Shown one piece after another: positions 1 to 9,309 of a stretch of DNA of 64,000 nucleotides. The position numbers and the translations under genes are program-made. Location of the stretch: positions 62,001 through 126,000 of the forward strand of contig NZ_QGGR01000001.1 of assembly GCF_003148685.1 (NCBI RefSeq), in the 5' to 3' direction. Origin of the DNA: Actinoplanes xinjiangensis. Its GTDB lineage: Bacteria > Actinomycetota > Actinomycetes > Mycobacteriales > Micromonosporaceae. The notes under the pieces are model-generated. The model was not told the origin of the DNA. It searched no databases and saw only the letters and a program-made list of their open reading frames with translations. How positions within the stretch are numbered: position 1 is the stretch's first letter; each line of letters opens with the position of its first letter.

Positions 1-126
1 GGAGGACGTGAGGGCGGAAGCGAGACCTGGTGAGGCGAGCACCGGCGGGGCGCCGAGCAGGGCGGACGAGAGTGCGCCGGATGCCGTCAGGACGAGCGCT
101 GGAACAGTGACACGTGAACGATTCAT
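1..126 (-). CDS. Secreted protein, N-terminal fragment
   Basis: Only the first 42 codons lie in the window; the gene runs off the left edge. It begins with ATG (reverse strand, 124-126) preceded by AAGGTGG about 6 nt upstream. The fragment starts MNRSRVTVPALVLTASG and continues into a small-residue hydrophobic stretch and an Ala-rich region around PPVLASPG, a clear Sec signal peptide. Nothing of the mature protein is visible, so no function can be assigned. It is divergent from the kinase gene at 286. Confidence 0.6.
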   Translation of the reverse strand, partial: MNRSRVTVPALVLTASGALSSALLGAPPVLASPGLASALTSS

Positions 127-285
127 TTTCCCACCTTTTGAGCCGTTTTCCTCCCTATTCAAGACCTCGGGCCCACCGGACCATCGGGTATTCCCCGCAT
201 CTCGACACGTCAGGGCGAAGGGGCCGCGGCTCGTGCGGCTGCGTACTGTATGCCGGTCCGTGTCCAACGTCGATGGGCTTGATCG

Positions 286-2685
286 ATGAAGAGTCCGCTG
301 CGCCCCGGCGACCCGCACGAACTGGGCGGCTATGAGCTGCTGGCCCGGCTCGGCGAAGGCGGCATGGGCTCGGTCTTCCTGGCCAGGCGCATCCGCGGTC
401 GGCGCACCGGCGGCCCGCGACACGACGGCCGGCATGACCTCCGACACGGCGACGGACACGGCCGCCGGTACGACGGCGACCCTCGGTACGAGAATCGGCA
501 CGAAGGCGACGCCCGGTACGAGAGCGGGTACGACGGCGACGCGCGGTACGAGAGCGGGTACGACGGGGACCCGCGGTACGAGGGCCGGCACGACGGCGAC
601 CCGCGCCACGGGGGCCGGCGCGGGGGCGAGCCCCGACACGGCGGGCGGTACGACGATGACCCCCGTTACGACGATCGGTATGACAGCGATCCCCGCCACG
701 ACGGGCGGCACGACGACGCACCCCTGGTCGCGATCAAGATCATCAAGGCGGAGTACGCCCACGAGGAGGAGTTCCGCGGGCGATTCCGCAGTGAGGTGAA
801 GCGCGCCCGTCAGGTGCCGCCGTTCTGCACCGCCGCGGTGCTCGACGCCGACCCGGAGCACGAGACGCCCTACCTGGTGGTGGAGTACGTCGACGGTCCG
901 AGTCTGGACGAGGTGGTGACGCGCGACGGGCCTCTGGCGGACAGCCGCCTGCACGGTGTCGCGGTGGGGGTGGCCACGGCGCTGACCGCGATCCACGGCG
1001 CGGGCGTCATCCATCGTGACCTGAAGCCGCGCAACGTGCTGTTCGCGCTGGGCTCGCCGAAGGTGATCGACTTCGGGATCGCGCGGGCGCTGGAGGTGAC
1101 CAGTCAGCACACGCATCCGGACCAGATGGTCGGGACGGTCGCCTACATGGCGCCGGAACGGTTCGACGGCATCCACCGGGACATCACGCCGGCCGCCGAC
1201 GTGTTCGCGTGGGGTGCGGTCATCGCGTACGCGGGTACCGGCCGCACACCGTTCCGGGCAGATTCGCCGGTCGCCACGGCCGCCCGGATCCTGACGCAGC
1301 CGCCGGATCTGACCGGGCTGTCCGGGCCGCTGGCGGATCTGGTGGCGCTGGCGCTGTCGAAGGACCCGGACGACCGGCCGACCGCGCACGAACTGCTCAA
1401 CCTGCTGCTGGCGCAGAACACCGACCCGAACATGATCAGCCGCCCGCCGGCGCTCGATCCGCGACTGCGGGAGGCCGCCGAGGCGGCCCAACTGTCCGGA
1501 CGGCACGTGTCGGGCAGCGGTCGCCGGATCGAGATCCCGGTCCGGCGACCGAAACGGCGCAGACGTACGGTTGTCGCCGCCACCGCTGCCGCGACCGTGC
1601 TGATGGCCGCCGTCGGCCTGTACAGCCGTAACCTCGACACCGAGCCGGTGGTGGACACGACCGGCTCGGACACGGTCGCGCAACTGTCGATGCCGGTGCC
1701 GGGCGCGGTGCGCGGCCCGTGGGTGGTGGACTCCCTGGAGCGGCGGGGGCAGTGGAAGGCCACCACCGACGGGTTCGGCGGCACCTGCTCGTTCAAGGAC
1801 GGCCTGGTCATGGCCACCTCGAGTTTCATGATGGTGTGCCCCGGGACGACCGCGTCGTTCGCCGGTGACCAGTCGATCTCCGCGGGGGTGGCCGTGCGCA
1901 ACGACAAGTCCTGCGCCGAGATCCAGTTCCGCGCGGTGGGAGACAGCTCCTACTGGCTGGACCTGTGCCCCCAGCTCATCCGGATCCGGCACCAGGGCGC
2001 CGTACAGACCACCACACTGGGGTCGGTCGAGTCCGACCTGTTCGCGCCCGGTCTGCGCCGCGCCGTGGTGCTGAGCATCCTGGACGAGAACGCGTCGGTG
2101 TCGGTGGACGGCACGGACATGCTGGACGCCACGCTGACCGACCCGAGTCTGCTGGCCGGCAAGGTGGGCTTCGGTGTCGGCCCGGTCGATGCGGCCCGCA
2201 ATGACGAGGCGCTCGTCGGTGCGACCGTGACGGACACGGAGATCAGGCCGATCGAGGACACCGAGACGGTGCCCGACCCGTCGGCACCCGCGTTCACCGA
2301 CGTCCGCACCGGCCGGACGAAGTCGATCGTGAAGGTACGGGCGTACCACCCGAAGAACCGGTCGATCGTGGTGGAGCCGGTGCTGTTCATGACCGGTGAC
2401 GAGTACTGCACGACGTTCGGTCTCGAACCGTCGCAGGACGCGCCCTGTGAGCAGGCGTGGGTGACCGAGGACAGCCGGATGCTGCTGACCCTGCCGACCT
2501 CGGCCAGCCCCAAGCTCACCAGCGTGCTGGAGGATCCGCAACGGTGCGCCGGCGACCCGGTCGTCGCCGGAACCTGCACGCTGCCCGCCGAGAAACTGGC
2601 CACGCGCCTCGGGACCGATGGGCTGGCCGAGGTGACCACCGCGGACGGTGTGGTCACCTCGGTGGCGGAGTTGTACACCCCCTGA
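286..2685 (+). CDS. Membrane Ser/Thr protein kinase with repeat insertion
   Basis: Hanks-type (PASTA-less) serine/threonine kinase. Visible motifs: glycine-rich loop GEGGMGSV (residues 23-30), catalytic Lys in VAIK (K151), HRDLKPRN (D245) and DFG (262-264), then YMAPERF and an APE-region typical of the family. A single membrane segment (about 428-445, after an Arg-rich stop-transfer RRPKRRRR) is followed by a roughly 350-residue extracellular domain of concanavalin/LamG-like character, possibly a ligand sensor (inference). The oddity is about 113 residues between beta-2 and the catalytic Lys, of which residues 61-140 are eight decapeptide repeats; normal kinases have under 10 residues there. 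All catalytic residues remain, so activity is plausible. The ATG at 286 has no strong ribosome binding site, but it places the glycine loop correctly. Confidence 0.9.
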   Translation: MKSPLRPGDPHELGGYELLARLGEGGMGSVFLARRIRGRRTGGPRHDGRHDLRHGDGHGRRYDGDPRYENRHEGDARYESGYDGDARYESGYDGDPRYEGRHDGDPRHGGRRGGEPRHGGRYDDDPRYDDRYDSDPRHDGRHDDAPLVAIKIIKAEYAHEEEFRGRFRSEVKRARQVPPFCTAAVLDADPEHETPYLVVEYVDGPSLDEVVTRDGPLADSRLHGVAVGVATALTAIHGAGVIHRDLKPRNVLFALGSPKVIDFGIARALEVTSQHTHPDQMVGTVAYMAPERFDGIHRDITPAADVFAWGAVIAYAGTGRTPFRADSPVATAARILTQPPDLTGLSGPLADLVALALSKDPDDRPTAHELLNLLLAQNTDPNMISRPPALDPRLREAAEAAQLSGRHVSGSGRRIEIPVRRPKRRRRTVVAATAAATVLMAAVGLYSRNLDTEPVVDTTGSDTVAQLSMPVPGAVRGPWVVDSLERRGQWKATTDGFGGTCSFKDGLVMATSSFMMVCPGTTASFAGDQSISAGVAVRNDKSCAEIQFRAVGDSSYWLDLCPQLIRIRHQGAVQTTTLGSVESDLFAPGLRRAVVLSILDENASVSVDGTDMLDATLTDPSLLAGKVGFGVGPVDAARNDEALVGATVTDTEIRPIEDTETVPDPSAPAFTDVRTGRTKSIVKVRAYHPKNRSIVVEPVLFMTGDEYCTTFGLEPSQDAPCEQAWVTEDSRMLLTLPTSASPKLTSVLEDPQRCAGDPVVAGTCTLPAEKLATRLGTDGLAEVTTADGVVTSVAELYTP
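466..705 (+). repeat. 8 x 30-bp in-frame tandem repeat in kinase gene
   Basis: Eight imperfect 30-bp units encode decapeptides of the form (R/G)(Y/H)(D/E)GD(P/A)R(Y/H)E(G/S/N), e.g. RYDGDPRYEN and GYDGDARYES. They are exactly in phase with the kinase frame and end just before VAIK. A related but less regular His/Asp/Arg-rich stretch precedes them (residues 40-60). The peptide is highly charged and probably disordered. No spacers separate the units, so this is a coding minisatellite rather than a CRISPR array. Confidence 0.9.
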
Positions 2686-2868
2686 CAGACGTGGAAGAAC
2701 GGCGCCGATAACACTTTCCCGAGCCGGGGCCGCATATTGCGTACCAATGGACGGTCTTTTCTTTTCTTTGTTTTAAGTGCCTGTCCGGTGTCCATGCGGC
2801 GTGCCTAGCATTTCGGCGGCCGACCGATCCGGCCGCCGCATCGCGCGTTTCCTGTCAGGGAGTCACCT

Positions 2869-4035
2869 GTGCCGTCTTCCCCGTTCCCCGATCCGGCACC
2901 GCCGGGGTCCGGCCGCCACGCCCGCCGCCCGCGGGGTGTGGCCGTCGCCGCCGTCGGCGTGGCCGTCGTGCTGATCGCCGGAGCGGCCGTCTGGATGAGC
3001 CGGGCCGACAGCGTGGCCGTGCAGTCACCGCGGGTCGCGGGCGTCGAATCGCCGCAGCCCACGCCGGTGCGCGCTTCGGGATCGCCGGCGGCACCGTCGA
3101 CCCGGCCGGCGTCGCGGAAGCCCCCGGCGCGGGTGGTCGCCAAGGGCGGCTGGACCCCCGTCGACCAGGCGGCCTGGGAGGAGCAGCTCGCCGGCTACCG
3201 GCGCACGAAGGCCGACCCGCCGGGTGACGCGGGCAATCTGCCGGAGTTCCGGGCCGATTGCAAGTACAGCCACCGCCGGCCCGACGACCCGATCGTCGCC
3301 CCCGGGCTGCCCGGCGCCTCGCACATGCACTCGTTCGTCGGCAACAAGGCCGTCGACGCCGGTACCACGGCCGACGATCTGATGAAGTTCACCGCGACCA
3401 CCTGCAAGCCGACCGTCGACCATTCCGCCTACTGGGTGCCGACGCTCTACGAGGCGGCGAGCAGAAAACCGGTCGAGACCTCCGGTTTCCGCGTCTATTA
3501 CCGTTCGCTGCGCGACAATTCGACCGGCGTCGTGCCCATTCCCAACGGGCTGCGAATGATCGCTGGCGACGCCAAGCGGAAGGTCCCCACACCGCGCGGC
3601 GCGCAGGGCCAGTTCTACTGCGCGTTCTACGGGCCGGGCGACATCGACGGTTACGCCCGCAGCGACAACGGCAACTGGCCGATCTGCGGTGAACCGGCGA
3701 GCCTGCATTTCATGCTTCAGTTCCCGGACTGCTGGGACGGCCGGCATCTGGACAGCCCGAATCACAAGGACCATCTGACGTTCGGTACGAACGCCGGCTG
3801 CCCGGCCGGCCACCCGGTCCGGATCCCGGCGCTGACGTTCGACATCGCGTACGCGGCGAAGGGCTCGAAGGCCGGCTACTACCTGTCCTCCGACCCGGAC
3901 GGCAGGAGTGCCTCGTCGATGCACGGCGACGCGTTCCTGATGTGGAACGCCGACGCCATGAATCAGCGCGTCCGCAACTGCATCGCCCAGCGCCGGACCT
4001 GCGACAACGACGGCTACGACCCGTTCTCCCTCTGA
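2869..4035 (+). CDS. Secreted or membrane-anchored DUF1996 protein
   Basis: 388 residues from a GTG start with CAGGGAG 6 nt upstream. A basic stretch (HARRPRG) and hydrophobic segment (about 24-43) form a signal anchor, followed by a Pro/Ala/Ser linker. The region from about residue 125 to the end carries the DUF1996 signature: [16 protein letters not shown], the tyrosine-rich WVPTLYEA and the CWDG...DHLTF block, with paired cysteines. DUF1996 proteins are secreted proteins of unknown activity in actinomycetes and fungi. Its stop overlaps the convergent exonuclease gene by 22 nt. Confidence 0.85.
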   Translation: MPSSPFPDPAPPGSGRHARRPRGVAVAAVGVAVVLIAGAAVWMSRADSVAVQSPRVAGVESPQPTPVRASGSPAAPSTRPASRKPPARVVAKGGWTPVDQAAWEEQLAGYRRTKADPPGDAGNLPEFRADCKYSHRRPDDPIVAPGLPGASHMHSFVGNKAVDAGTTADDLMKFTATTCKPTVDHSAYWVPTLYEAASRKPVETSGFRVYYRSLRDNSTGVVPIPNGLRMIAGDAKRKVPTPRGAQGQFYCAFYGPGDIDGYARSDNGNWPICGEPASLHFMLQFPDCWDGRHLDSPNHKDHLTFGTNAGCPAGHPVRIPALTFDIAYAAKGSKAGYYLSSDPDGRSASSMHGDAFLMWNADAMNQRVRNCIAQRRTCDNDGYDPFSL

Positions 4036-4583
4036 TTGGAGGCGAGCATCGCGCAGAAGAGGGCGCCCTGCTCGACGGCGTCGTCCAGGGCGACGTGGCT
4101 GTGCGGGGCGTCGCTGAACCAGGCTCGTGGCATGGTCCGTTTCACCGTGGACCGGAAGTCGGTGCCCAGCAGGGCCATGGCGTAGGACTTCATGTCCAGG
4201 GCCGAGTGGGAGAACGGGCTGGCACCGGTGAAACGGATCAGATACCAGTAGACGAACATGAAGTCGAATGCCGCCGGGTAGCCGACGAAGACCGGGCGGC
4301 CCGGCAGTCCCTCCAGCCAGGTGCGGTAGGCCGCCATCGCGGTGGCCGGGTCCTGCTGGTCGGTCCGGCACGCCTCCCAGGCCTTCGGCTGGGTCGCCCA
4401 CCAGGCCATGGTGTCGGGGTGTCCCTGCGCGCCGGGCAGGGTGGTCAGGTTCGCGGTGAAGGTGCCCAGCAGCGTCTTGTCGGCGGTGAAGGCCGCCGAG
4501 GCGAAACTCAGCATCGAGTGCGGGCCGGGAATCGGGCCGTCGGACTCGATGTCGGTGCTGACGTAGATCTCAGGTCGTGCCAC
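4014..4583 (-). CDS. DEDDh-type 3'-5' exonuclease-like protein
   Basis: 189 residues starting at GTG 4583 ([16 protein letters not shown]); longer upstream reading is Pro/Ala-rich and unlike the family. The RNase H-fold exonuclease motifs are present: DxE (D11, E13) on the first strand, a central Phe-Asp in PAAFDFMF, and HVALDDA (H163, D167/D168) as motif III, the DEDDh arrangement. The likely role is 3'-5' trimming of RNA or DNA in the cytoplasm; the substrate is unknown. Its 3' end overlaps the DUF1996 gene tail to tail. A truncated second copy is found at 10364-10500. Confidence 0.75.
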   Translation of the reverse strand: MARPEIYVSTDIESDGPIPGPHSMLSFASAAFTADKTLLGTFTANLTTLPGAQGHPDTMAWWATQPKAWEACRTDQQDPATAMAAYRTWLEGLPGRPVFVGYPAAFDFMFVYWYLIRFTGASPFSHSALDMKSYAMALLGTDFRSTVKRTMPRAWFSDAPHSHVALDDAVEQGALFCAMLASNQRENGS

Positions 4584-4785
4584 GTCGGCACCATAGGGCG
4601 CGGGGGCTGCCGCGTCGACCGGATTCCGGAGCGGGAAACCTCCCCGCGCCCCACTACTGGGCCGGCGTCGCCCGCAAGCCAAAGGAGAAGGCCACGTCAC
4701 CACCGGCCACACCGGGCCGGACCGCTCCCGTAGAGATCGTTTTCGGAACGGGTCCTGCCGATTTCACCAGGACAGAGTCAACAGG

Positions 4786-5865
4786 CTACGGGTCGATCGG
4801 CAGGGTTCGGTCCGGCGCGCCGCCCATCCGGTCCGGGTAGACCAGTAGCACGCCGCCGTCCCGTACCACCGTCGGTTGGGTCCACGTCTCCTCGACCGTG
4901 GGCACGAGGATCACCGTCGATCTTCGGTCGGCGTCGTGCACGACCACCGATGAGATCGTCATGAATTCGTCGCGTTTCTGGCCGAGGGCCATGAAGAAAC
5001 GGTCGTCGAGCCAATCCCCGCCGTACGCGAAGGCGTGGTCCTCGGCGAGGGGATCTCCGTCGATCCAGATCCGTCCGTCCCACGCCACCGCACGATGCCG
5101 GCTTCCGGCACTGAAGTAGACCTGCAGCGGATCGCCATCACCCCGCCAGCCGTAGTAGTGGTCGCACCCGCCGGGGAGAGGGCCTTCTCGATGGACGGTT
5201 TCGCCGGTGTCCGCAGAGGGGTTCTGTGCGCAGATCTCCGGCTCCCGGCAGGACCGGTCGCTGCGCCGGGTACAGCCGAATCCGGCGGCCGCGCAGTCAC
5301 GCGGAGCCACCCGGGACAGCGATTGCAGCAACTGTTCCCGATAGGCCTCCTCGCCGAGCAACGCGACGTGTTCGCTGGATTCCACCCACCGGTTGAACAG
5401 GTCCACCCCGGCGCCCGATCGCCGTAACCACGCCCGCCAGGGCTCGTCGAGATACCGCCACTTCAGCGCCGCCCGGACGTCGGCCGGTTCCGGCGGCCGC
5501 CCGAGTGCCCGGGCGATCCGGTCCTCGCGGTCCCATGCCCCATTCCTTTTCGGAACGGCCTGAGACCGCTCCAGGGCCGAGAGGCCAAGAATTGTCATGC
5601 CGACGGCGACGAGGGCCAATGCCAGGACCCCGGCGTCGGAGAGGTAGTCGCCGGTGACCGATGCGAACAGGACCTCTTTGATGGCGGCGATGGCGAACCC
5701 GGCGGTTCCGAGGAGGACCAGCGCCGCAGTCAACTGGGTCAACGTCCCGGCGACCCGGCCGTGGGCGCCACGCAGACGCAGCATCAGCAGGGCCCCGACG
5801 ACGATACCGGCAACGAGCGGCAGCGTCAGGACCGCCAGGCCGGCGCTGCTTGACGGCTGGCTCAT
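4786..5865 (-). CDS. Membrane protein of unknown function
   Basis: 359 residues. Three hydrophobic segments lie at the N-terminus (about 10-30, 40-62 and 78-98), followed by a roughly 250-residue soluble part with five or six cysteines (CAAAGFGC, SCREPEIC) and a C-terminal region rich in Asp and aromatic residues (HYYGWRGDGD, AVAWDGRIWIDGD). I recognise no family. Its ATG overlaps the TGA of the upstream TetR gene by 4 nt, so the two are translationally coupled and probably function together, perhaps as part of the regulator's response (inference). Confidence 0.7.
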   Translation of the reverse strand: MSQPSSSAGLAVLTLPLVAGIVVGALLMLRLRGAHGRVAGTLTQLTAALVLLGTAGFAIAAIKEVLFASVTGDYLSDAGVLALALVAVGMTILGLSALERSQAVPKRNGAWDREDRIARALGRPPEPADVRAALKWRYLDEPWRAWLRRSGAGVDLFNRWVESSEHVALLGEEAYREQLLQSLSRVAPRDCAAAGFGCTRRSDRSCREPEICAQNPSADTGETVHREGPLPGGCDHYYGWRGDGDPLQVYFSAGSRHRAVAWDGRIWIDGDPLAEDHAFAYGGDWLDDRFFMALGQKRDEFMTISSVVVHDADRRSTVILVPTVEETWTQPTVVRDGGVLLVYPDRMGGAPDRTLPIDP

Positions 5866-6479
5866 CCGCTGGTCAGGGTGAGGAAACGGTGGACGGCCCG
5901 GTGGGCGGCGGCTTCCAGGTCGGCGCCGGGCGGCGAAGCCTCTCCGAGTAGGGTCCGGATCTGCACGTCGCGCACCACGAGCCCGTAGAACAGTTCGAAT
6001 GCCTCGGCGGGATCGTCGATGCGCAGCAGCCCGTCCGTGGCGAGCCGTGCCAGGTAGGCCTCGATCAGAGGCCCGGTGGTGTGACGGCCGTGCCGCAGCA
6101 GCACGGCGGCGAGATCCGGGGAGGTCATGGCGGCCCGGTTCAGCGCCAGCGAGACCTCACCGGTGAGCATCCGCAGCATGTTCCCGGCGACGGCGGCCAG
6201 CGTGGCACGTGGTGTGGCGGGCTGGTCGAGTGCTGCGGTGACAGCTGCGTTGACCTGCTCGGACTGCCGTTCGACGAGAGCTGCCAGCAATCCGTCCCGG
6301 TTGCCGAACCACGTGTAGAGGCTTTCCTTGGAGCAGCCGGCCCGGGCGGCGACGGCCTGCATCGTCGTGCCCTCGAGGCCGTGGCCGACGATCTCCTCGA
6401 GGGCCGCGTCGAGGGCGGCATGGCGGCGGGCTGCCTGTTCGCCGGCGCGGGGCCGGCCTCGACGGGTCTGTCCGGTCAC
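5862..6479 (-). CDS. TetR-family transcriptional repressor
   Basis: 205 residues from GTG 6479, chosen because GGAGG lies 6 nt upstream; an upstream TTG lacks a site. An N-terminal helix-turn-helix (about residues 20-65: TTMQAVAARAGCSKESLYTW) is followed by an all-helical ligand/dimerisation domain. It faces the DUF1772 gene across a 92-nt gap holding a long palindrome, so it probably represses both itself and the divergent operon. The downstream membrane gene overlaps its stop. Confidence 0.9.
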   Translation of the reverse strand: MTGQTRRGRPRAGEQAARRHAALDAALEEIVGHGLEGTTMQAVAARAGCSKESLYTWFGNRDGLLAALVERQSEQVNAAVTAALDQPATPRATLAAVAGNMLRMLTGEVSLALNRAAMTSPDLAAVLLRHGRHTTGPLIEAYLARLATDGLLRIDDPAEAFELFYGLVVRDVQIRTLLGEASPPGADLEAAAHRAVHRFLTLTSG

Positions 6480-6509
6480 CGTGAACCTCCGGGGTCGCTC
6501 TGGCAATTA

Positions 6510-6553
6510 TTCGAACCAGCGAGTACGTTTAAAACCGTACCCGCTGGTTCGAA
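6510..6553. promoter_or_regulatory. Palindromic operator between tetR and DUF1772 gene
   Basis: Two 18-nt arms, TTCGAACCAGCGAGTACG (6510-6527) and its inverted partner (6536-6553), match at all but one position around an 8-nt AT-rich spacer (tttaaaac). Location midway between divergent starts and the long dyad length fit a double TetR dimer site overlapping both promoters. Target assignment is inference. Confidence 0.75.
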
Positions 6554-6571
6554 TATATCGAGAGAGTGGTC

Positions 6572-7129
6572 ATGTCCGCATCTGTTAATGTCCGCACCTG
6601 GATTCTCGGCTCGGCCACCGTGGCGACCGGTCTCATCGCCGGCTTCTTCTACGCGTACGCCTGCTCGGTCATGCTGGGCCTCGCCCAACTCGACGACCGG
6701 GCCTTCATCGATGCCATGCAGCGGATCAACGCGACCGTGCGCAACGGCTGGTTCGCGGCGAGCTTCTTCGGCGCGCTGCCGCTGACCGCTTTGGCCGCCG
6801 CCCTGCACCTACGCCGGGACAGCCGGCCCGCGCTCCCCTGGGTCCTCGCTGCCCTCGTGGGTTACACGGCTGCCTTCCTGATCACGATGGTCCTCAGCGT
6901 GCCGCTCAACGAGGAACTCGCCGCGGCCGGCGTTCCCGCGACGATCGGTGAGCCGGGCGCGGTCCGGGCCGCGTACGAGGACATCTGGGTGACGTGGAAC
7001 CTCGTCCGGACGATCGCCTCGACCGCGGCGCTGGCCTGCCTTGTCCGCGCCCTGCTGGTGCACGCTCGCACCACCCGACCGATCACCGGCGGCCGGGCCT
7101 CGCCCGCGTCTTCTACGGTGACCGCGTGA
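6572..7129 (+). CDS. DUF1772 (anthrone oxygenase-like) membrane protein
   Basis: 185 residues from ATG 6572 with GAGAG 6-8 nt upstream; a GTG six bases earlier is too close to that site. Four hydrophobic segments with the family pattern: GLIAGFFYAYACSVMLGL near the start, an N-x-N-WF region after helix 2, and VPLNEELA before helix 4. DUF1772 proteins are small four-helix membrane proteins, some tied to polyketide oxygenation, but most uncharacterised. It is controlled by the divergent TetR (inference from the shared operator) and heads a three-gene operon with 4-nt overlaps. Confidence 0.85.
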   Translation: MSASVNVRTWILGSATVATGLIAGFFYAYACSVMLGLAQLDDRAFIDAMQRINATVRNGWFAASFFGALPLTALAAALHLRRDSRPALPWVLAALVGYTAAFLITMVLSVPLNEELAAAGVPATIGEPGAVRAAYEDIWVTWNLVRTIASTAALACLVRALLVHARTTRPITGGRASPASSTVTA

Positions 7130-7587
7130 GGAAGTTCGATGCCGCAGTGGCCGGTAGGTCGATCGCGGTCGGCACCGCGTCCGGTGCCGTGTTCGGGTTC
7201 GTCGTCATGGCGCTGCTCTTCGCCGGTGGGGTGTACAAGGCCATGACCGACCCGGAATGGCACGCCGGCCCCGGCGGCGGAGGGGGTCTGGTGCTGGGGA
7301 CGCTGATCGGCGCCATCATCGGCCTGCTGACCGGGCTCCTTGCCGGTCTCCTGCTCCTGCTGCCGGCGCCGTGGCTGCGGGAGCGCCGGCTACGGGGCCG
7401 GCTCGGCTGCGCGGCGGCGTGCGGCGCTGCCGTGGGCACACCGTTCCTGGTGGCGGGCATCGGTTGGGGACTCTGGGCGGACGAGCCGGTGGCCTGGATC
7501 GCCGCCGGCCTGATGGCCTACGCGGCAGCGATCGGCGCGTGGAAGAGCCCGTTCATCCTCGCGTTCGAGCGGCGGGCCGGGACGTGA
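7126..7587 (+). CDS. Small four-helix membrane protein
   Basis: 153 residues from GTG 7126, which overlaps the previous stop as GTGA; this coupling decides the start. Four hydrophobic segments are visible (GTASGAVFGFVVMALLFAGG, GLVLGTLIGAIIGLLTGLLAGL, a CAAACGAAVGTPFLVAG segment and a final AAGLMAYAAAIGAW) with Gly-rich packing motifs. No family recognised. Coupled to both neighbours, it probably belongs to the TetR-regulated unit. Confidence 0.7.
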   Translation: MRKFDAAVAGRSIAVGTASGAVFGFVVMALLFAGGVYKAMTDPEWHAGPGGGGGLVLGTLIGAIIGLLTGLLAGLLLLLPAPWLRERRLRGRLGCAAACGAAVGTPFLVAGIGWGLWADEPVAWIAAGLMAYAAAIGAWKSPFILAFERRAGT

Positions 7588-8318
7588 ACGTGTCGGGCAA
7601 AGTGCGGCGCACTCTTGGGGTGATGGCTGTCGTCGCAGTGATCGCCGTCGCGCTGAGCGTGATGTCGGTGCTGAGCCGACCCACAGCGGGATGCGGTTGC
7701 AGCAACTATCCCGACCTGACATCCGCGGCGCGGACCGCCGACCGGTTCGCGGAGCTGATTCGTGCCCGTGACTCGTCTGGAGTGTGGGCCCTGCTGACCG
7801 AAGACGCGCAAACTCGTTACGGAGATCCCGTACGGTTCCGGCCTGTGCTGGAGCGGCTTGCCGTCGCGGACGGGCAGGCGGTAGGCGGGTGGCACTTCGT
7901 GTCGGATCGGTACGCCGCTGAGATCCCGAATTCGGTGGTACTCACCCGGTACACCGGCTCACAGCGATCGTTCGCCGTCATCATGGTGCATACCTGGCGG
8001 GACCGGCCGGAGGCGAACCGGGTCGATCCCGAGCCGGCCGGCCGGACCGTGCGAGTGACCGGCGGCGACACGGGCACGCTCCGGGTCGTCGGGGTCGGCC
8101 CGTCCGAGCGCGCCTGGTTCGTGCTGGTGAACCCGGTGGGGGAAGCCCGGGAGCTGATGCCCGGCCGGCCGGGCGAGGACGGCCGCCCGCTGACGGTGCC
8201 CGACGATGCCCGGTCCGGCCCCGCTCTGCTCGCCGTTGCGGTGCGGTCGGCTACCGGGTGGAGCGTCGCCGCGGTGCCGCTCGTGCTGGACGCCGGCGGC
8301 GGCGACGCCGGCGGTTGA
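7584..8318 (+). CDS. Membrane-anchored extracytoplasmic protein
   Basis: 244 residues from GTG 7584, again a GTGA overlap with the preceding gene. One N-terminal hydrophobic segment (about 10-32, VMAVVAVIAVALSVMSVLS) precedes CGCSNYPD and a soluble domain whose helix-rich first half (TADRFAELIRARDSSGVWALLTEDA) resembles NTF2-like or DUF4878-like extracytoplasmic domains. I cannot name the family. It closes the three-gene operon. Confidence 0.7.
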   Translation: MNVSGKVRRTLGVMAVVAVIAVALSVMSVLSRPTAGCGCSNYPDLTSAARTADRFAELIRARDSSGVWALLTEDAQTRYGDPVRFRPVLERLAVADGQAVGGWHFVSDRYAAEIPNSVVLTRYTGSQRSFAVIMVHTWRDRPEANRVDPEPAGRTVRVTGGDTGTLRVVGVGPSERAWFVLVNPVGEARELMPGRPGEDGRPLTVPDDARSGPALLAVAVRSATGWSVAAVPLVLDAGGGDAGG

Positions 8319-8399
8319 TGGCGGCGGACCGGATGAAGACCTGCCCCTGCATGCCATGACCGGCGCGTTCGCCGCGGCCGGCTTGCGCCTGCCCAGGCC

Positions 8400-8603
8400 G
8401 AGAGCCCTACGGGCCTTCTTCCTCAGGGTCGAGGTGTCGCCGGTGTTGTTCCAGACGTAGTTGCCGGAGTTCCGGTACAGGTGCACCTTCGTGTTGGTAC
8501 CCCGGCCGGTGTGAAGGTAGACGACGCCACCCTGATCACATCGCCAAACGCAGACATACCGGCGCCATATCTGGGGAGCTCCCGCAGCCCAAACGTCGGG
8601 CAC
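8400..8603 (-). pseudogene. Lamin-tail-domain gene remnant
   Basis: The reverse strand encodes RYVCVWRCDQGGVVYLHTG followed by TNTKVHLYRNSGNYVWNNTG and DTSTLRKKA, the characteristic end of a bacterial lamin tail (LTD) domain (LHTG.GTNT, YVWNNTGD.ATLR). There is no signal peptide or first half of the domain, and the frame then runs on antisense to the gene at 7584, so this is a fragment. Base composition here is lower in GC than the flanks. The rest of the 466-nt gap (8319-8784) shows no gene. Confidence 0.55.
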
Positions 8604-8784
8604 GAAGTAGCACGAGGAAACCTCGGAGAAGAGGCGTTCCGCTTCTCAACTATCGGGCTGACGGCTCACTCAACTGCCGATGTGAGTGCGTTTAGCCAAG
8701 CACCAAAACTGCTCATCCGGCGGCATAGGGACTTCCTCGATCAGCACAGTTACCGATGCGTCGTTGTCATGTAGTGTTCGTGCC

Positions 8785-9309
8785 GTGTCACTGTTCGGCT
8801 ACTTCATCGTCGCCCGTTCGGCACGACCGATCGGCGACCTGCCGTGCGTCCAACGGGCATGTCGGCACAGCCTCGAAGGAGGCGAACCAGCAGCCTTAGG
8901 CAGAGACAAAGCCGACGGTGATTGGCAATACGTTTACATTTACCGCGGGCAAGGGTTGTATGCCGACGATGTGGCCAACGAGACCGGCGCGCCGGCACTG
9001 GTCATCGACGTCATCGAAAGTGCAGTTGGCATCGTGCACGGAGCAACGCCCGACCGTGATTCATGGTGGGGGTGCTTGAACCCGGCCGAGGCTGTACGGG
9101 TTTATGACATGCCCCCGGATATGGTCGCCTCATCGGCAGAGACCGTCCAAATGGCTACAGAATGGGCAGCCGCAACGGGCCGTGCAGCACACGCCGACCT
9201 GGCCGTCACCGCAGTGGAAAGATACGTTGGGGGTTTTGGAGAGAGCGTCAATGACTTCGTCGCCGCCCTTGGATTCCAATTCGAACGACATGAGGTCGGC
9301 GATGGGTAG
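8785..9309 (+). CDS. Hypothetical protein in low-GC stretch
   Basis: 174 residues from GTG 8785 (VSLFGYFIVARSARPIGDLP). Cytoplasmic-looking, acidic, with no signal or membrane segment; one visible block is WQYVYIYRGQGLYADDVANE, and the C-terminal half is a helix-rich segment ending in FVAALGFQFER. The opening resembles small actinobacterial hypothetical proteins, some placed near contact-dependent toxins, but I see no toxin here. GC content is lower than the flanks, suggesting recent acquisition. Confidence 0.5.
   Translation: MSLFGYFIVARSARPIGDLPCVQRACRHSLEGGEPAALGRDKADGDWQYVYIYRGQGLYADDVANETGAPALVIDVIESAVGIVHGATPDRDSWWGCLNPAEAVRVYDMPPDMVASSAETVQMATEWAAATGRAAHADLAVTAVERYVGGFGESVNDFVAALGFQFERHEVGDG

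Noticed and set aside
466..705. Possible CRISPR array from regular 30-bp repeats
   Set aside because: No spacers, units contiguous and in the kinase frame, no cas genes nearby.
155..721. Arg-rich 188-codon frame antisense to the kinase repeats
   Set aside because: It mirrors the 30-bp repeat in a high-GC region and has no family; the plus-strand kinase explains the sequence fully.
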